Origin: Amoebidium appalachense
Taxonomy: Eukaryota > Ichthyosporea
Assembly: GCA_963693365.1 (NCBI GenBank)
Contig: CAVNZM010000005.1
Coordinates: forward strand, 6,200,001 to 6,264,000
Reading direction: 5' to 3'
DNA length: 64,000 bases
A program made the translations under genes and the position numbers. Every line of letters starts with the position of its first letter. Position 1 is the stretch's first letter. The notes under the pieces were generated by a model. It ran no database searches and had not been told where the DNA came from. It saw nothing but the letters and a program-made list of their open reading frames with translations. This document shows, piece after piece, positions 23,999 to 48,744 of the stretch.

Positions 23999-24535
23999 AT
24001 GGGTCACAGCCATAGCAAAGGGAGACCGCACAACAGAGACATCAGGAAACTCCGACGTGACGTCATCCCCAGCACCCACCCCGACACTGCATCCGCTGAG
24101 CCCGACAACTGGCCCATCTGGTCCATCCCCACCGACGTCCATGCACCACAGGCCCAGCCACCCGCCACTGCCGTAGCTGCCGACCCTCCGTACGACCCCA
24201 GCGCCGACCAAATCCACTTTATTGTGGGCTCGAGTGTGCTGGCTGCTGCCCCCCAGCCATCCCCCAGCATGCCGCATGCCGCCTCTGCCCACGTGCCCTC
24301 TCTGCCGTCTCTGTTGACCAGTGAACTCCCCGCCGGGACCTTGCCGCACGCAGTGGCTGCTCGCAGTGTGGCCGCAGCAGAAGCCCCGGCCGTTGGCGGC
24401 AGTGGCGCGCACGAGGCACTGACAGGACTGGCTGGCGCGGGAATGGTGGTGGCGTTTGTGGCCCTCATTGCACTGGTGGCCGTGAGAAGGTCGCCTAAAG
24501 CGGCTGATGACGACAGCACAGAGGATTTGGTGTGA
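23999..24535 (+). CDS. MGHS-family small membrane protein, intact copy 2 (function unknown)
   Basis: This is an intronless 178-residue ORF with a near-perfect start context (GCCGCCACCATGG). The N-terminus MGHSHSKG fits the N-myristoylation consensus (Gly2, Ser6, Lys7) and is followed by a basic stretch (NRDIRKLRRD). The middle (about 30-135) is rich in Pro, Ala and Ser and looks disordered. A single hydrophobic helix (about 143-162, AGAGMVVAFVALIALVAV) is followed by RRS and an acidic tail ending STEDLV, which resembles a class III PDZ ligand. I do not recognise the family. Predicted: membrane-attached at both ends of its sequence. AATAAA lies at 24828-24833, and 3' UTR blocks (AAGCTTGGTTGTACCG) are shared with copy 3. 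The coding GC content is clearly above that of the flanks. It is the only intact one of three copies. Confidence 0.75.
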   Translation: MGHSHSKGRPHNRDIRKLRRDVIPSTHPDTASAEPDNWPIWSIPTDVHAPQAQPPATAVAADPPYDPSADQIHFIVGSSVLAAAPQPSPSMPHAASAHVPSLPSLLTSELPAGTLPHAVAARSVAAAEAPAVGGSGAHEALTGLAGAGMVVAFVALIALVAVRRSPKAADDDSTEDLV

Positions 24536-25569
24536 GGAAATGGGCACTTAAGATCATCCCTGTACGGCACTAACGGTTGGAAAAGTTGTTCCGTGCAACC
24601 ATACTCGTATAAATAAGAGTACTGAAATCAAGATCATAAGCAGCTAGAATAGGATTACCTTCGACTTGTTACTCGTGCATGCTCAGTACAGTATGTGTTT
24701 TGCACCATTATATAGATAACATAGACGGTGCAGAGTTGAATTTGTAATCGACTTGTGTATATCACATACCATGTATGAGCTCAAGCTTGGTTGTACCGAC
24801 TTAATTCTGGGAAGCTATGTGGGGTGAAATAAAAACATTTTACAGGGTATATACGGACCTGGGATCAAGTTCAAATGATAGTATCTGTAGGCTGCTGCGG
24901 CACGGACTCTTCAAGTATACCTGTTACTGGTGACAGCACCGTGAAACATTACTATTTATGCCGTAGCGGTCTCTATAAGGCCTTAGGTCCTCTGTGTGCG
25001 TTTTGCTAACCAACTTGCAGTCTGAAAATTTCCAGAGACAATGTTTCAGTTCCTTTCCCTATAAAGTTCCCTGTTCACTCCCAAAAGCTACAAAACTTGT
25101 GGCTGCAATATAGATAGTCACTGACTCTGCATCTGCGCCTATTAGAAGACCCTAAGTTAGCCTCGCTTGAAACAGCAACAGCAGAATTTTATTTTTTATT
25201 TTATTTTTTTTTATTTTTATTTTTTAAAAAAAAGGTTTATTGCCACTCAGTAATCTTCGGACACACCCCGAATAGATCAAACCTGATTCCTTCCTCCCCC
25301 TCCCCCCCCCCCCCCCCCCCCCCCCCTCCCCCCTCCTCCTCTCCACTCCCTCCGGAGGTAGGTGTACTTTTCACAAAGAAACAATTAACAATTGATACCG
25401 GAAGAAAGAGGGCCATACTATCGCATCGTTGTTTTTAAAACTCTAGGCAATAAGAGCTGGCCCAATATTAACGCATGGTGAAAAGCTGCAGGTGTGGCAG
25501 GCGAACCGCTTTAGAAACGATTCTAGCCTCTACTCAGGGTATTACAAAAGGAAAACGAAAGAGTTCCTA

Positions 25570-25788
25570 GGCTGGGGCAAATACACTGAGCTAGGTGTGT
25601 GCTTGTAGTTATGATTGGTAAAGGTGTGTTAGCCTAACTAAATGAACCATTAGCACCCTAGCTAGGGCACAGTCGGTGCCAGTGAAATGCGGTAGCTCCC
25701 ATGACGCCCCCCTCCCTCCCTCCCCCCCCCCCCCCCCCCCCCCCCGGGGAATAAAAGGGAGAAAAAAGGCAAAAAAAAGTTCCTTAAC
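25570..25788 (+). mobile_element. SINE-like retroposon copy 2
   Basis: It has the same block order as 17162-17369, plus a poly-C insertion and a tail of GGGAGAAAAAAGGCAAAAAAAA type. See the copy at 17162. Confidence 0.5.
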
Positions 25789-25999
25789 CAGACAAAGCAG
25801 TGTGAGCATCTCATTTGATAGGTTAAAAGAGCGAAAAAAGCAACAAAGTTGAGAAATTATATATTGGCAAGCCGAGGCAATCACGCATAATTCTGTAAGA
25901 TGGTCACAAAATACACCCCTTCCCCCCCCCCCCCCCCCCCCCCCCGGGCCCCGCCCGGTGGCACACCCAAAGAGTATTCATAGGCTCAAGAGCAGAAAG

Positions 26000-26036
<37 letters not shown>

Positions 26037-26369
26037 GGGGGAGGGGGAGGGGGGGCAGGGGAAAGTGCACACACTTGCTACCCCCTCCTCCCCTCCCCCC
26101 CCTAAACTCCCACCCCTCCCCACATACTCATATACCCTCTTTTCCTCTTTCCCGTCCCTCCCAACATGCACACAGACAATCAAAAATCTGACCTTGCCTC
26201 CGCCGTGTTCACATGCATGTTTTTGTTGATTTCTTTAGATTTACGACCCTCTTCGAAACTGCAAAGCATGCAAGATTCACAGGCGGGTGGGGTGGGGGTG
26301 GGGGGGGGGGGGGGGGGGGGGGGGGAGGGCAACGAGAAGGAGGGAGGGAGGGAGAGATACACACACACA

Positions 26370-26836
<467 letters not shown>

Positions 26837-26972
26837 AAGTGTTATATATAATATACCGTTGGCCCATGGCGCATGACGGTGGGGAGCAAGGAGAGTGGCA
26901 TGGATATGATGGGGGGGCCGAGGGCGGGAAGGCCGAGGGCGGGAAGGCCATGCAAAAGGTCGAAGACCCGGC

Positions 26973-27003
<31 letters not shown>

Positions 27004-27388
27004 ATTCTCACTGTGCACGTGTCAACCCTCCGCCGCAGGTTTTCATTGAGAAACACGGCTCACCAGAAATCTGCTCGGATTACGTTGACGACACGGGCGA
27101 ATGCTATATACCCTGCATTTGCTCAGGCCCTGCCTGCGCACACAAGACTTTATGTCAAATAAGATGCCATTAAGAACTACGGAATGCATGTTATCATTAC
27201 TGATAGCTATATAAGTTTCCGAAGGAAAATTGTACTTGCATATGGCGCCGCTGCTAATATGCCATGCGTTTGTGCATGCAATAACTAAGCCACCTGGTGG
27301 TGGTGACCACTGGTGATCATGAATTTGAACAAATTTCATCCCCTGGACGTCATCACATTCCAATCTGTAAACAAACCTACAGCCACAG

Positions 27389-27426
27389 CTGATTGGCTAA
27401 CGTTAGCTGCTGCAGATATATAAATA
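27389..27426 (+). promoter_or_regulatory. Core promoter of MGHS-family copy 3
   Basis: CTGATTGGCTAACGTT (27389-27404) and TATATAAATA (27417-27426), 28 bp start to start. The following AACCCGCGCAGGTCA is shared with copy 2. Confidence 0.65.
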
Positions 27427-27532
27427 AACCCGCGCAGGTCACTCCGATCCATCAGAACAACAACAAGCGAACATCGTCCTACCATCCTTTCACCTTTTCC
27501 CCTCTTGAACCCTTTGAATCTTAACCGCCACC

Positions 27533-28103
27533 ATGGGTCACAGCCAAAGCAAAGGAGGGCAGGGAAAAAAAGATCCCAGGAAGGCAGCCCTCCGCCGTGA
27601 CGTCATCCCAAGCGCCCACCCCGACACTGCATCCGCTGAGCCCGACACCTGCAGCATGCATCTGGTCCATCCTTGCCCACGTCCATGCACCACAGGCCCA
27701 GCCACCTGCCACGGCCGTAGCTGCCGACCCTCCGTCCGACGCCAGCGCCGACCAAATGCACTTTATTTTTGGCTCGAGTGTGCTGGCTGCTGCCCCCCAG
27801 CCACCTCCCAGCGTGCCGCATGCTGCCTCTGCCCACATGCCCTCTCTGCTGTCACGGTCTCTGCTGACCAGCGAACTCCCCGCCGGGGTCTTGCCGCACG
27901 CTGTGGCTGCTCGCAGGTGTGGCCGCGGCAGAAGCCCCGGCCTTTGGCGGCAGTGGCGCGCACGAGGCACTGACAGGGCTGGCTGGCGCGGGAATGGTGG
28001 TGGCTGTACAGTGGCGTTTGTGGCCCTCTTTGCACTGGTGGCCGTGAGAAGGTCGCGATCTCGGAAAGTGGCTGATGACGACAGCACGGAGGATTTGGTG
28101 TGA
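27533..28103 (+). pseudogene. Copy 3 of the MGHS-family membrane protein, frameshifted
   Basis: It starts ACCATGGGTCACAGC with MGHSQSKG and a basic stretch. A four-base gain near codon 44 shifts the frame. A one-base gain near codon 120, shared with copy 1, and an 11-base insertion at 28004-28014 inside the membrane segment together restore the frame for the tail, which ends STEDLV at 28103. No single frame covers the protein. AATAAA at 28386-28391 and 3' UTR blocks match copy 2. It is either a recent pseudogene or has sequence errors; three separate indels favour decay. Confidence 0.65.
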
Positions 28104-28702
28104 GCAAATGACCTTTTTTTCTGTATGATAGGGTGGGGGAGGGGGGGGGGGGGGGGGGGAGGGGGATTTTCCCAAATATACCCATATATTATAGTACTGA
28201 ATATGAGATAAAGAGCAGTGAATACATGAATAGGAGCTTCGAACCGAGTTTCAAACGATAGCGTATCCGGTTGAATTTTGTAATCTAGATCTACCGTAAA
28301 AAAAATTATTAAATGACCCAGAGCTCCCACGAGCTGAAGCTTGGTTGTACCGGCCTCTGGGAGCGATTCAATCGCAAAGGGATGAAATAAAAAGAAGTTT
28401 CCATTCATGAATGAAATCATCCTCGATCTAAGCGGTATCATAACTGCCGCATGGACTGGGTCAAGTTACTGCAGAACAGAACACAAACAAGATTTTTCTT
28501 TGTTACTATAATCGATGGGGCTCATAAACACGACTTTAAGCATGCAGGCAAAAACCCGCTTCCCCCGACTTTATCAACGCCCGCCCCCCCCCCCCCCCCC
28601 CTCTCTCTCTCGCTCTCTCACTCACACAAACACACACACTCTCTCTCCCTCCCTCCCTCCCTCCCTCCCTCCCTCCCTCCCTCCCTCCCTCTCTCTCTCT
28701 CC

Positions 28703-28749
<47 letters not shown>

Positions 28750-29240
28750 TCTCACCCTCACTCAGTCGTCGACATGTACATGCATGCACACACGCCTACT
28801 TGGCAGCCGACCCCGGTACTCATGTGTGTACAGAGTGGTTTCAACTCGGTCTGTGTGCACATGTGCTTTCTTTTGCAACCCTTTCTTGGGCTTCTCTAGA
28901 AATCTATCCTCCCCCCTCCCCCCCCCCCCCCCCCCCGGTCCCCCCTCAACACCCTCAAGTGCACATATATATGTACGTTGGCATATTACACACACATAAA
29001 CATACAAGGGAATTTATACATATACACAGGCATGTTATAAACACACGCGCTTGCGCACGCACACACGCACGCACGCATGCACACCGCGCACATACACGTG
29101 CACACACACACACAACACACACACACACACACACACACATGCACACACACACACACACACACGTGTACACACACACACACGCACACGCACGCACGCACAC
29201 ACACACATGTACACAAACACACACACACACATGTACACAA

Positions 29241-29311
<71 letters not shown>

Positions 29312-31388
29312 CGCACACACACACACGGTCGCACAAATGTTTTAACCGTCGACTGATATCGTTACAGGCTGTCACAGGCACAGATACCCCCCCCCCCCCC
29401 CCCCCCCCCCCCTCTTCCGTCCCTCCCTCCCTCCCTCCCCCTGTTGGCCTGTCTGTTTGGCTTGCCTCTCTCTTGCGGCCGGCACTTGCATAACACAGAC
29501 TCGGTGTTAAAAAGACACTTGGATAATGATACCGCAGAGTTCTTATTAAACATGTTATATAACAGGCGGCGGGCACTCCAGAGCATACGATAGATACATA
29601 CTCGCTTATAGTAGTGATTCAAGGGGCCGGGCATGAAAGCATCATATGTAATCAGAAGGTCATTTTCAATTCAATAGTGTTTTTTCATGGGGACACACGT
29701 CAGGTGGGCATCATGGCAAAAACACACTTATCAGTTGCACATGCACACCAGCAACCCTCCCTATTTCCAGGGAGAAACGATGCACAGCCAGCGACGATCT
29801 ATCGTGCAACACGGTAGTCTGAGGGGAGGTAAAATGACACACCACAGTCTTTAGCGATGTGTGACCAAGGCCTGTTGCTGTCTTGGATGTCGATCAAACT
29901 GCGAGACCTCGTGTGTGACACATGTACAAGGAATGAATTGGATCGGGGCCTCGAGGTTACCATCTTTATATACCCTGGACCACCTAAACAGCATCCAATG
30001 AAAACACGCGTAGATTCCCATAAGAAAGAAATTCTTCCTGATTGGGGAGGGGTCCTTGGAAATTGGTGTACATAAAGGATGTTAGTTAGCACTACTGGAT
30101 AAGTATTCAAGTGCAAAGTATATATTCTTAACAAAAAAACGTTTTTGAGTTGTTTTCTAAAAACATACCTGATATTTTTGTTAATACACACTGTATATAT
30201 AATGCTTTGATGATTGTAAGGGATTGTCACCAGCAAGCCCTTGAAGTTTTGGGAGATACAAAGGAGCCCGCCTGGCAGTGGCGGAGGCAAACATGCATGA
30301 CTCGTTGACGAACCAGTTCTCAAGGGAGGCTCAATATTGGTAAGCTTACAGTAGCACATTCCAAAACGGGGGTGTGAAGCCTTTGTAACCCTTGATTTGG
30401 CCAAGTATGAAACAATCCCTGAGATTTGACTGCATACAAGTACTATAATTGTGAAAAATGTGTACTAACTTGTAGCATAATTGCCATTCATAAGGGATTA
30501 TGCTTCATCATATGTCATCATTCCAAGCTTTTCTATTGGCCGTCCGTTTATGTGCTTTCTACCAAAATAGAGTGAAAAGTGATTGGATGAGCTTCCCACC
30601 ATTTGTTACCGGAGCCAATTAGAATGGGCTCAAAAATGGGCAAATTCTTTTCGGATCACCACAGAAATGTGAGTCTGACAAACTAGCTAAATGTTCACCT
30701 GCTTGCGCAAAATAAATCATCAATCATCATTATTGGTAGCAAAGGGATCTTAAATTTGAAACACGTCTGTATATCTATGACTCCGATTGTAAAAACTGTG
30801 AAGTTCACCTCTATGCAAAGATCTCAGAGCAAGTCGACTGAGAGCCTCGTGACTCGCCAGAATATCATAGCATAATGCTTTTACCCCCCCTCCCGGAACA
30901 CTGATAAAATCGACCAATCGGAGCCCTTATAATTTTCAGGGTAAAACGTGCTGTAAACATGGAAGTGCGGCACACAGAGGGGAATACCCCATTCGCATCT
31001 TGGGTCTTTGCCAAACTTAGTCATAGCGTGTCTTTCCTATACTCACACAGAGTGTTTAGTTCTTCAGAGGTAGCCTACGGTGAAACAGAAAGAATATAGC
31101 GCTATTTCACACACTGGCTAGGTTTTTCGTTATTGTGTGCTGCAACAAAAGAATCGCCCTGAAGGAACGATTGGCTAGCATCAGCTGGATCGGAGCATTG
31201 TGTGGCTTTAGAGCAGCCGACTTGGAGCACTGTGTGGCTTTAGAGATCTGATCGTTTTTGTTTTCTGGAGGCGGAAAAAGACTTCCGTTAAGTTGAAACG
31301 GATTATTTCAGCGTGCATAAAGTAGTGGATTCAGTTAGCTAGCTAGGTTATTTATAGGTGCAGACAGGCACCTAGGCTTCGTGAAAAG
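28104..31388. other. Spacer upstream of the EGF/beta-helix gene
   Basis: Poly-C (28583-28600), (CT)n/(CCCT)n 28600-28755, (CA)n 29100-29330 and poly-C near 29390-29411 occur first. 30400-31380 is non-repetitive with several CCAAT boxes (for example 31170-31176) and a 22-bp direct repeat (31193-31214 and 31224-31245, GGAGCA(T/C)TGTGTGGCTTTAG). This is probably the promoter region of the gene starting at 31389. Confidence 0.5.
29799..30404 (-). CDS. Hypothetical ORF, weak
   Basis: A 201-residue open frame lies in non-repetitive sequence. It shows no recognisable domain, no signal peptide and no family match by eye. Amino acid composition is compatible with chance. It is listed only because it is long for unique sequence; it may well be non-coding. 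Confidence 0.12.
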   Translation of the reverse strand: MAKSRVTKASHPRFGMCYCKLTNIEPPLRTGSSTSHACLPPPLPGGLLCISQNFKGLLVTIPYNHQSIIYTVCINKNIRYVFRKQLKNVFLLRIYTLHLNTYPVVLTNILYVHQFPRTPPQSGRISFLWESTRVFIGCCLGGPGYIKMVTSRPRSNSFLVHVSHTRSRSLIDIQDSNRPWSHIAKDCGVSFYLPSDYRVAR

Positions 31389-42349
<10,961 letters not shown>

Positions 42350-42530
42350 TTTTTTAGTATTGTTATTTGTTATGGGGTAGAAGTTGCTACGCTTATGTTT
42401 TTTGTTGTTTGGTATTTGTATGATTTTTTTCTTTTTATAAAAAAGAAAAACTCTTTTTTTTTCTCTGTTCCTTTTTCCTTCCTTTGTTGTTTCTTTTAGC
42501 TCTTTGGGTTTCACGGGCAGGGTGTGGGCG

Positions 42531-42569
<39 letters not shown>

Positions 42570-43101
42570 TACTTTACCCTCACGGAGGTGATTTACTCCA
42601 AAACTGTGTGAAGGAAAATGAGTACGGTATAAACTAGTTTATTGGGAATGGTCTGAGGCAAACGTGGACTCGACTGGCATCATCTAGATATCCATACGTG
42701 ATACTATTGCTGTACATACATGTTAGATATAGGTATGTATTCTAAATGAGAGTTGGTATAAAATGAATAGTCTAGCTTCTAAGATGAAGAAAACAAATTT
42801 AAAGACTTTTGATATATTTGCAACGCAGCACACAGCCAGAATCTGATAGTCTCAAAAAATAGCTGATATAGGGGCTACTGGCCGTTCATAAATAGGATTA
42901 AATATCGGCCACGTGTACATATTGGCCACAGCACATACGTGATTCGTCCGGAACGAGCATGATGATTTTCAACCAATCAATCGTGGCTATCCATCTAGAC
43001 GATGGATCTGGGCTACAGCGGCACTTTTCCTTCAGCTTCGATTATAATATTATGCACCAAAATGCACTCAAACACACTCTACGTGTGGGTGCATAATTCC
43101 C
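42350..43101. other. 3' flank of the beta-helix gene
   Basis: It holds a T-rich 3' region, poly-G at 42533-42568 and then AT-rich unique sequence. No clear AATAAA was seen. Confidence 0.5.
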
Positions 43102-43438
43102 TCATATAGTCCAGTTGCGCACCCCCACGCGTACACGCTCATATACTTCCCGATGCCAATATAAAATTCCTACTTCTTTTAGTTTCATAAAAACTATTCC
43201 AGTGGCTCCCATTATAACTAATATTATCGCCGGCCCAGACCATTCACCTTGCCTTTTGGAAGCTCCCGTGTTCATCACTATATATGCACATGTGGTGCCA
43301 CTGAGGTTAACTTTACGGCATATCCAACAATTCGTACCGGTACCCCACCCGACTACTTTTTGTTGAATTAGTAAGACCCGCCCTCGGCCATATTTGAAGA
43401 AGGGGAAGCTGTTCAAATTTGTAGACCAAGGGTCTGTG
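43102..43438 (-). CDS. Possible terminal exon of an unidentified membrane protein
   Basis: The minus strand has a TTGAACAG acceptor-like site at about 43396 followed by about 100 codons open to TGA 43102-43104. The segment contains a CxxC plus Cys cluster (NCWICRKVN, TTCAYIV) and one hydrophobic helix (GPAIILVIMGATGIVFM). Codon composition looks protein-like and the sequence is not repetitive. No family is recognised and no partner exon is certain. Read from a Met alone it would be 104 residues. Confidence 0.3.
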
Positions 43439-43478
43439 ACCTAATTAGGCCCTGATAGATTGCAAGCCTCGGTCGACT

Positions 43479-43524
<46 letters not shown>

Positions 43525-43635
43525 TTCCCCCCCTCTCCCCGGGCCCCCCCTCTCCCCTCCCCCCCCCCCCCCCCCCTCCCCCCGCCCCCGCCCCGCCTCC
43601 CCCCATCCCCCTTCGAGGACAAGCTTAAGACATTT

Positions 43636-43699
<64 letters not shown>

Positions 43700-43941
43700 A
43701 CACATACACACACACAGTCACATGTATATGTACACACACATGTATACAACACACAGTGTCACAAATACGTGCGCGTATGCATATGCATACACATGCATGG
43801 CACCTCCGTGCCAGCATTCACAGTCGTGTCATGAACACACTAAAATCATGTGTGTACAACCCGCACACATGTACACACACGCACACACGCACACACACAC
43901 ACAAACACAAACACACACACACAAAAAAAACACACATATGT

Positions 43942-44029
<88 letters not shown>

Positions 44030-44152
44030 ATACTGCAAAGACACCCACACACACACTGTAACATACCCCGTAGCTTCAATCGACTTTCACGTTTGTGATC
44101 ATTTACTGTTCGTTTTTCCCTTGCACATGCAGCACTGTTCAACACCATCAAG

Positions 44153-44220
<68 letters not shown>

Positions 44221-44618
44221 CCCACGGGGGAGGGTGACCACCACCATCACCAAATCATTACGCACACAACCACCCTGCCGACACCATGCCCACCACACCT
44301 ATAGCGAATCATAAGCCATCAAAAGACTTGATACACCCGCGCTGTTATAATTACTAAGAAGCAGAAATATCATGTCGAGATCAAATCGCTTCCCATATTC
44401 CCAAAAAAAAAAGACAAAAAAAAAAAAAAAAAATTGTGCGTGCCAAAACTTCCCGTCCAAATTTCCATATTTGGCTAATCGTGTGATTGCGCGCGAATTA
44501 TTGGTGCACACAAACTCATTACCAATAACTTGCTATGACATTGTGACAATTCACTACATCTTGGCAAAAATCGTAGTTTGGCGTGCATACGTTGACCTGA
44601 GAGTGTATTTTGCTTCCC

Positions 44619-44659
<41 letters not shown>

Positions 44660-45180
44660 GGAGCCAAATTATTTGCAACGGGGGGGGGGGCAAGCACTAC
44701 GAGCGTAGAGTATCAAGAATCGTTTTGTGGCCACCTTAACCTTTATCATAACTTAAACATTGAATTTTTGCCTGGATATTTAACCTTAAACCTTTATCGT
44801 AAGCTTATATTAGTTGAACTTTTAACTGGATAATGATTTCACAACGAATGATTAATGCACATATTATTGGGGTATATAAATACCGTACACGCACAAAAGA
44901 AAAACCATACATCACACAACTATATGACTGAGAGTCAGTTATTGCATCTTATTTTCTATCATATCCCGTCTCACCTCACAGAGGCTACTGGCCCTTGCGT
45001 CACCTTCCACTTAGCTCTGTCCATATCCAAAGGCAAGAATACAAAACACATCATATGTACTAAAGGGGTAGGAATATCGTACAGTATACCTACGTATATA
45101 GCAGCATTGGCATATGAAAAAGTATACATAAAATAGGTTGCAAGCACACAAAAGCGCTTGAACAGAAGACTCCGAGTTTA
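43439..45180. other. Poly-C, CA and AT-rich spacer
   Basis: Poly-C blocks at about 43480-43524 and 43558-43576, (CA)n 43637-43712 and 43952-44024, the longest homopolymer of the window (66 C, 44153-44218), and poly-G at about 44622-44658. 44700-45180 is unique AT-rich sequence with no gene seen. Confidence 0.6.
44153..44218 (+). repeat. 66-base uninterrupted poly-C
   Basis: It is the longest homopolymer in the window. Its length should be treated as approximate. Confidence 0.85.
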
Positions 45181-45365
45181 TTATGGGCCTGACATCATAC
45201 ATGGCACAAGCTCTATGCCCCGTACACACGGCCTGCAGGCAATTACACTGACATTTTGACCACCATGAATATGAATAGCATCCGGGGGTGGGTGTGTGGT
45301 TGTGTGTGTGTGCGCGCGTGTGTATGTGTGTGTGTATGGACCAGGGGCGGGGTTGGGGGCAGGGG

Positions 45366-45402
<37 letters not shown>

Positions 45403-45682
45403 AAGAGGAGGAAGGAGGAGGGGGAGAAGGCTAATGCATGCCTTATAATAGCATATTGTCAAGACGTCATGCGCTATAGCTAACACCTTATTTTTTATGT
45501 TCCATTTCACCGAACCTGTACTACATATTACAGCCAGGGATGCTGCAAGTGTAGTACATGATGGCAGCTAACACAACCCAAAAATGGACCCTGAAAAATG
45601 CGAGATGTTAAGCCATAACCCGGGTGTGTGTGTGTGTGTGTGTGTGTGTACATACGGTGTGTGTTTGTGTGTGTGTTGTGTA

Positions 45683-45719
<37 letters not shown>

Positions 45720-46284
45720 CGGGGTGGGGGGTTGGAGGGGGGGAGTGGGGAAATCTCCCATATATTGTTTATCAAATCCTCCTTCAAAAACCTAGCCTGT
45801 TTCCTCAAGCTACTCACAAAAAACGGCACAGACACACGGACGGTCACTAACAGCATACACAAGAGCAGACTGGTTCCAGGAAAAAGAGAGGCTGTCACCT
45901 TCCCCCACTCCGCACCCCTGAATACACAGGGAGAAGAAAGGCACTCCCCCTCCCCCCCCCCCCCCCCCCCCCTCCCTCCTTCTACCCCATGCCTGCGCAC
46001 CCAGAACTCCCCCTCCCCCCCCCCCCCCACACATTCAAATCGACACAAACACAAAAGAAAAACCTACCAAAGAAGTATAATAGTGAATCCGACATCAAGT
46101 TGCAGGCTCGTCCCCATAACCAAACACACTATTTCCACTCACTATGATAGTATGTGCCAATCATTAAACTTATGCAACCAAAAGCAGCAATTGTCACATG
46201 TAAACGAATGACAGGGAATAGAATTTGGAAAGGGATAAGCAAAGTGAGGGAGAGAAGGGGGAAGGGGGGAGGGGGGTTTGCGAG

Positions 46285-46315
<31 letters not shown>

Positions 46316-46620
46316 AGGGGGGAGGGGGGGGGGGGGGGGGGGGGGGGGGGAAACAGTTAAATGCCAAATGAGTCTTGCCGATAGCCATGGTGAGCATAGC
46401 AGAAGAGCCAATGCAAGGATCAAGCTTTTCTTTGCTTGAAGCTCAGGAGCAGGGTAAAAGTCACATTTGGGTCTCGGAACATAGTCAACACAGCGCGTAC
46501 ATTTCTGCAAGAAAAAAGAAGCCCCCAATTTTAACGTTGGGACGGATGGCCGGCGGCCACTCGATAAAAGCCACACGGGAATGATAGCATCGGTTAGATG
46601 ATTACGGTGCAAGGCATGTA
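45181..46620 (-). other. Coding-like segments of an unresolved minus-strand gene
   Basis: Three signals lie on the minus strand. A strong TTTTTTCTTGCAG acceptor at about 46507 precedes sequence containing a CACCATGG start (about 46389) with 11 codons, then a C-rich intron-like stretch. An ACCAG|TCTGCTCTTG segment of 17 open codons is followed by GTGAGTAGC (about 45876-45823). A TTTTTCAG acceptor lies at about 45592, and AATAAA is on the minus strand near 45180. I could not join these into one phase-consistent model. Confidence 0.2.
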
Positions 46621-48576
46621 CTTGTGTAATCCAGCGTAGAAAAACATTTCAAGAGCCTCTCTCACTTACTGCAAGGGGAATGCCTAAAAACAAAAAAGAA
46701 AAACCAAAAGCAACAACATATACGCGAAGCTCAAATACAGCAGCAAACAGGATTCAGAAAGCGCATGGTACACAAATTTATGACCACACGAACGGAGAAC
46801 AAACAGAAGCACCCACATGCGTGACGCATGGCGCCACGCGCTACCACGTTTCTCTTCCGCTCAGCCTCCCTTGGAAACCTGGCTTCTCTAAAACGAAACC
46901 GAGCAACGACTCTGGCTGACGTGCACGCAGACATCATGTTGAACACATATATGTACACGCACACGCACGCATGACTCAGACACACAAAGAGAGAACAATG
47001 AGCAGGCTTGGCCGCTCTCGGCCCAGCTTGGAGGTTCGCGATTTTGAAATCCCGCCAAAAATGACGTAAAGATCGCGATGGAATGTTCCGGGCCAAGATG
47101 CGAGTCGGGTTTTTCGGTCGGCTATTTTTAGTTTAGCCAAACATCCGAGCCTATGATAGGAGGAGCTGTAGCTTGCGGGAAAAGATCCATTCCGCGGGTG
47201 TTTCTGGAGCATCACATGACAGATAAGAGATAACGAATAAATGCATACCACAGAAACCGCAAGCGGCTTTGAACTTGAAGGTATGGATACTTCGGTTGTT
47301 TGGGTTACGCATAGTTCGTTGATATGCCATAAAACATTGACAAAAAATGGGCGTTGAAATAACGGGCCGGGTTTGACTCAATGTACCGGCCAGAAGTTAT
47401 CTGAATCAAATCCACCCTGATTGGTTAGTTTGTGCCAATCAGGGAAGTGCGCAACCCCCACGACAAAAACCGCCAGCAATTGGCTCGAACGTTTAATTAA
47501 GTCCCCATAAACACATATTACGCTGTGTGTTAGAATCAAACTACAACAGTTCTTTTGTTGACTGCTCTTTAAATTGATGAATTACACCTCATTTTTATTC
47601 CTTATATACCGAAATATATATTTCGAGTAACTTATTTATTTAAAAGTTGGCGACTAATGGCAACCACAATTGTAACAATCAAATCCCTTCTAACAGCTAA
47701 TTTGAGAAACACAACCTCACGTCCCCACAGTAAAAGGTTTTGGGGGCCCTTAACGCTGACGATTAGAAAATCAGATTGGCTACAAATCATGACATTGTTT
47801 GCTGATCTGGGGTTATCGCTAGTCTAAGGATTGCAATGCGCTCGGCAAAAATGCTGGTGCGGCTCAGGGCAAAACGAGTTATAGGTTTTTGAACCAATGG
47901 AATCAGGGGACGTGGCATCAGTTATCCAATCACAACCTGCTCTAATGAGCACTGGGTGGGTGGTGACTAAGGGACCAGTATAAGGTGCGTGACGCAATGT
48001 TGTTGTGATTTGAGCTCAGAGGTTCAGTGTTATTTTCATTTATACTTGAACACTATCAACATCCGTGTTTGCAAAATATTGTAGGTTAATCAAGCGAAAA
48101 TCAATGAAAGCATATTTACATCAGAGTCAACTCATCATTGAACAAATTTGTTCTCATATTTGTTATCTGGCGTAAACAAATCAGCAGGCACCACCTAGAT
48201 GTCAATAGTCATTACAGACCCCCCTTTTCTTTTATTCGAGATTGTGGTAAGTCTGCATAAAATGGGATATACAATATATTATGTTTATTAAATATTAAAA
48301 AATACACAAATAATAACTTTAAAAGTTTGAATTGAGTCTATTTTGCTAACAAAAAACCCTTAAAAAAGAGAGTTATTAAAGGAAATACAACTTTCTACTG
48401 GCCGTACTTGTGTTAAGACCCTCTTACAATTGGGAGTACAGAAGCCAAAGCATAGTTATTTAAAATATAGTATGCCTTTTCATTCGCCCAAAGTCACGCC
48501 CATACCGGTTAGACATCGAGATGGCAGTTTTCGGGAATAAGAAACCCCCCGGCATCACACCCTGAAAAGTTGCCCG
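46621..48576. other. Unique AT-rich spacer upstream of the kinase
   Basis: It is low in microsatellites compared with the rest of the window. Several CCAAT/ATTGG boxes occur. I see no convincing gene or RNA. Confidence 0.5.
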
Positions 48577-48613
48577 CTGATTGGCTGACGCTAAGATGGC
48601 TACGCATATATAA
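48577..48613 (+). promoter_or_regulatory. Core promoter of the kinase gene
   Basis: CTGATTGGCTGACGCT (48577-48592) and TATATAA (48607-48613) are 30 bp apart. This is the same design as in the MGHS family with two substitutions. An ATG at 48613 overlaps the TATA box, so it cannot be the translated start. Confidence 0.65.
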
Positions 48614-48744
48614 TGCTCCTGTCAACACACTGTGAGCTCAGTCAACCGTTTGTGGCTACTTTTCTTTCAGATGTCTGGCGATACACAATTAGCTTTCACC
48701 CCACCGATTTGCCCCACCCTTTCACTTTCGTTCTCCCGCCAACC

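Noticed and set aside
48613-48744. Upstream in-frame start adding 44 residues to the kinase
   Set aside because: The ATG overlaps the TATA box, so it lies upstream of any transcript start; the AACCATGG at 48745 is better.
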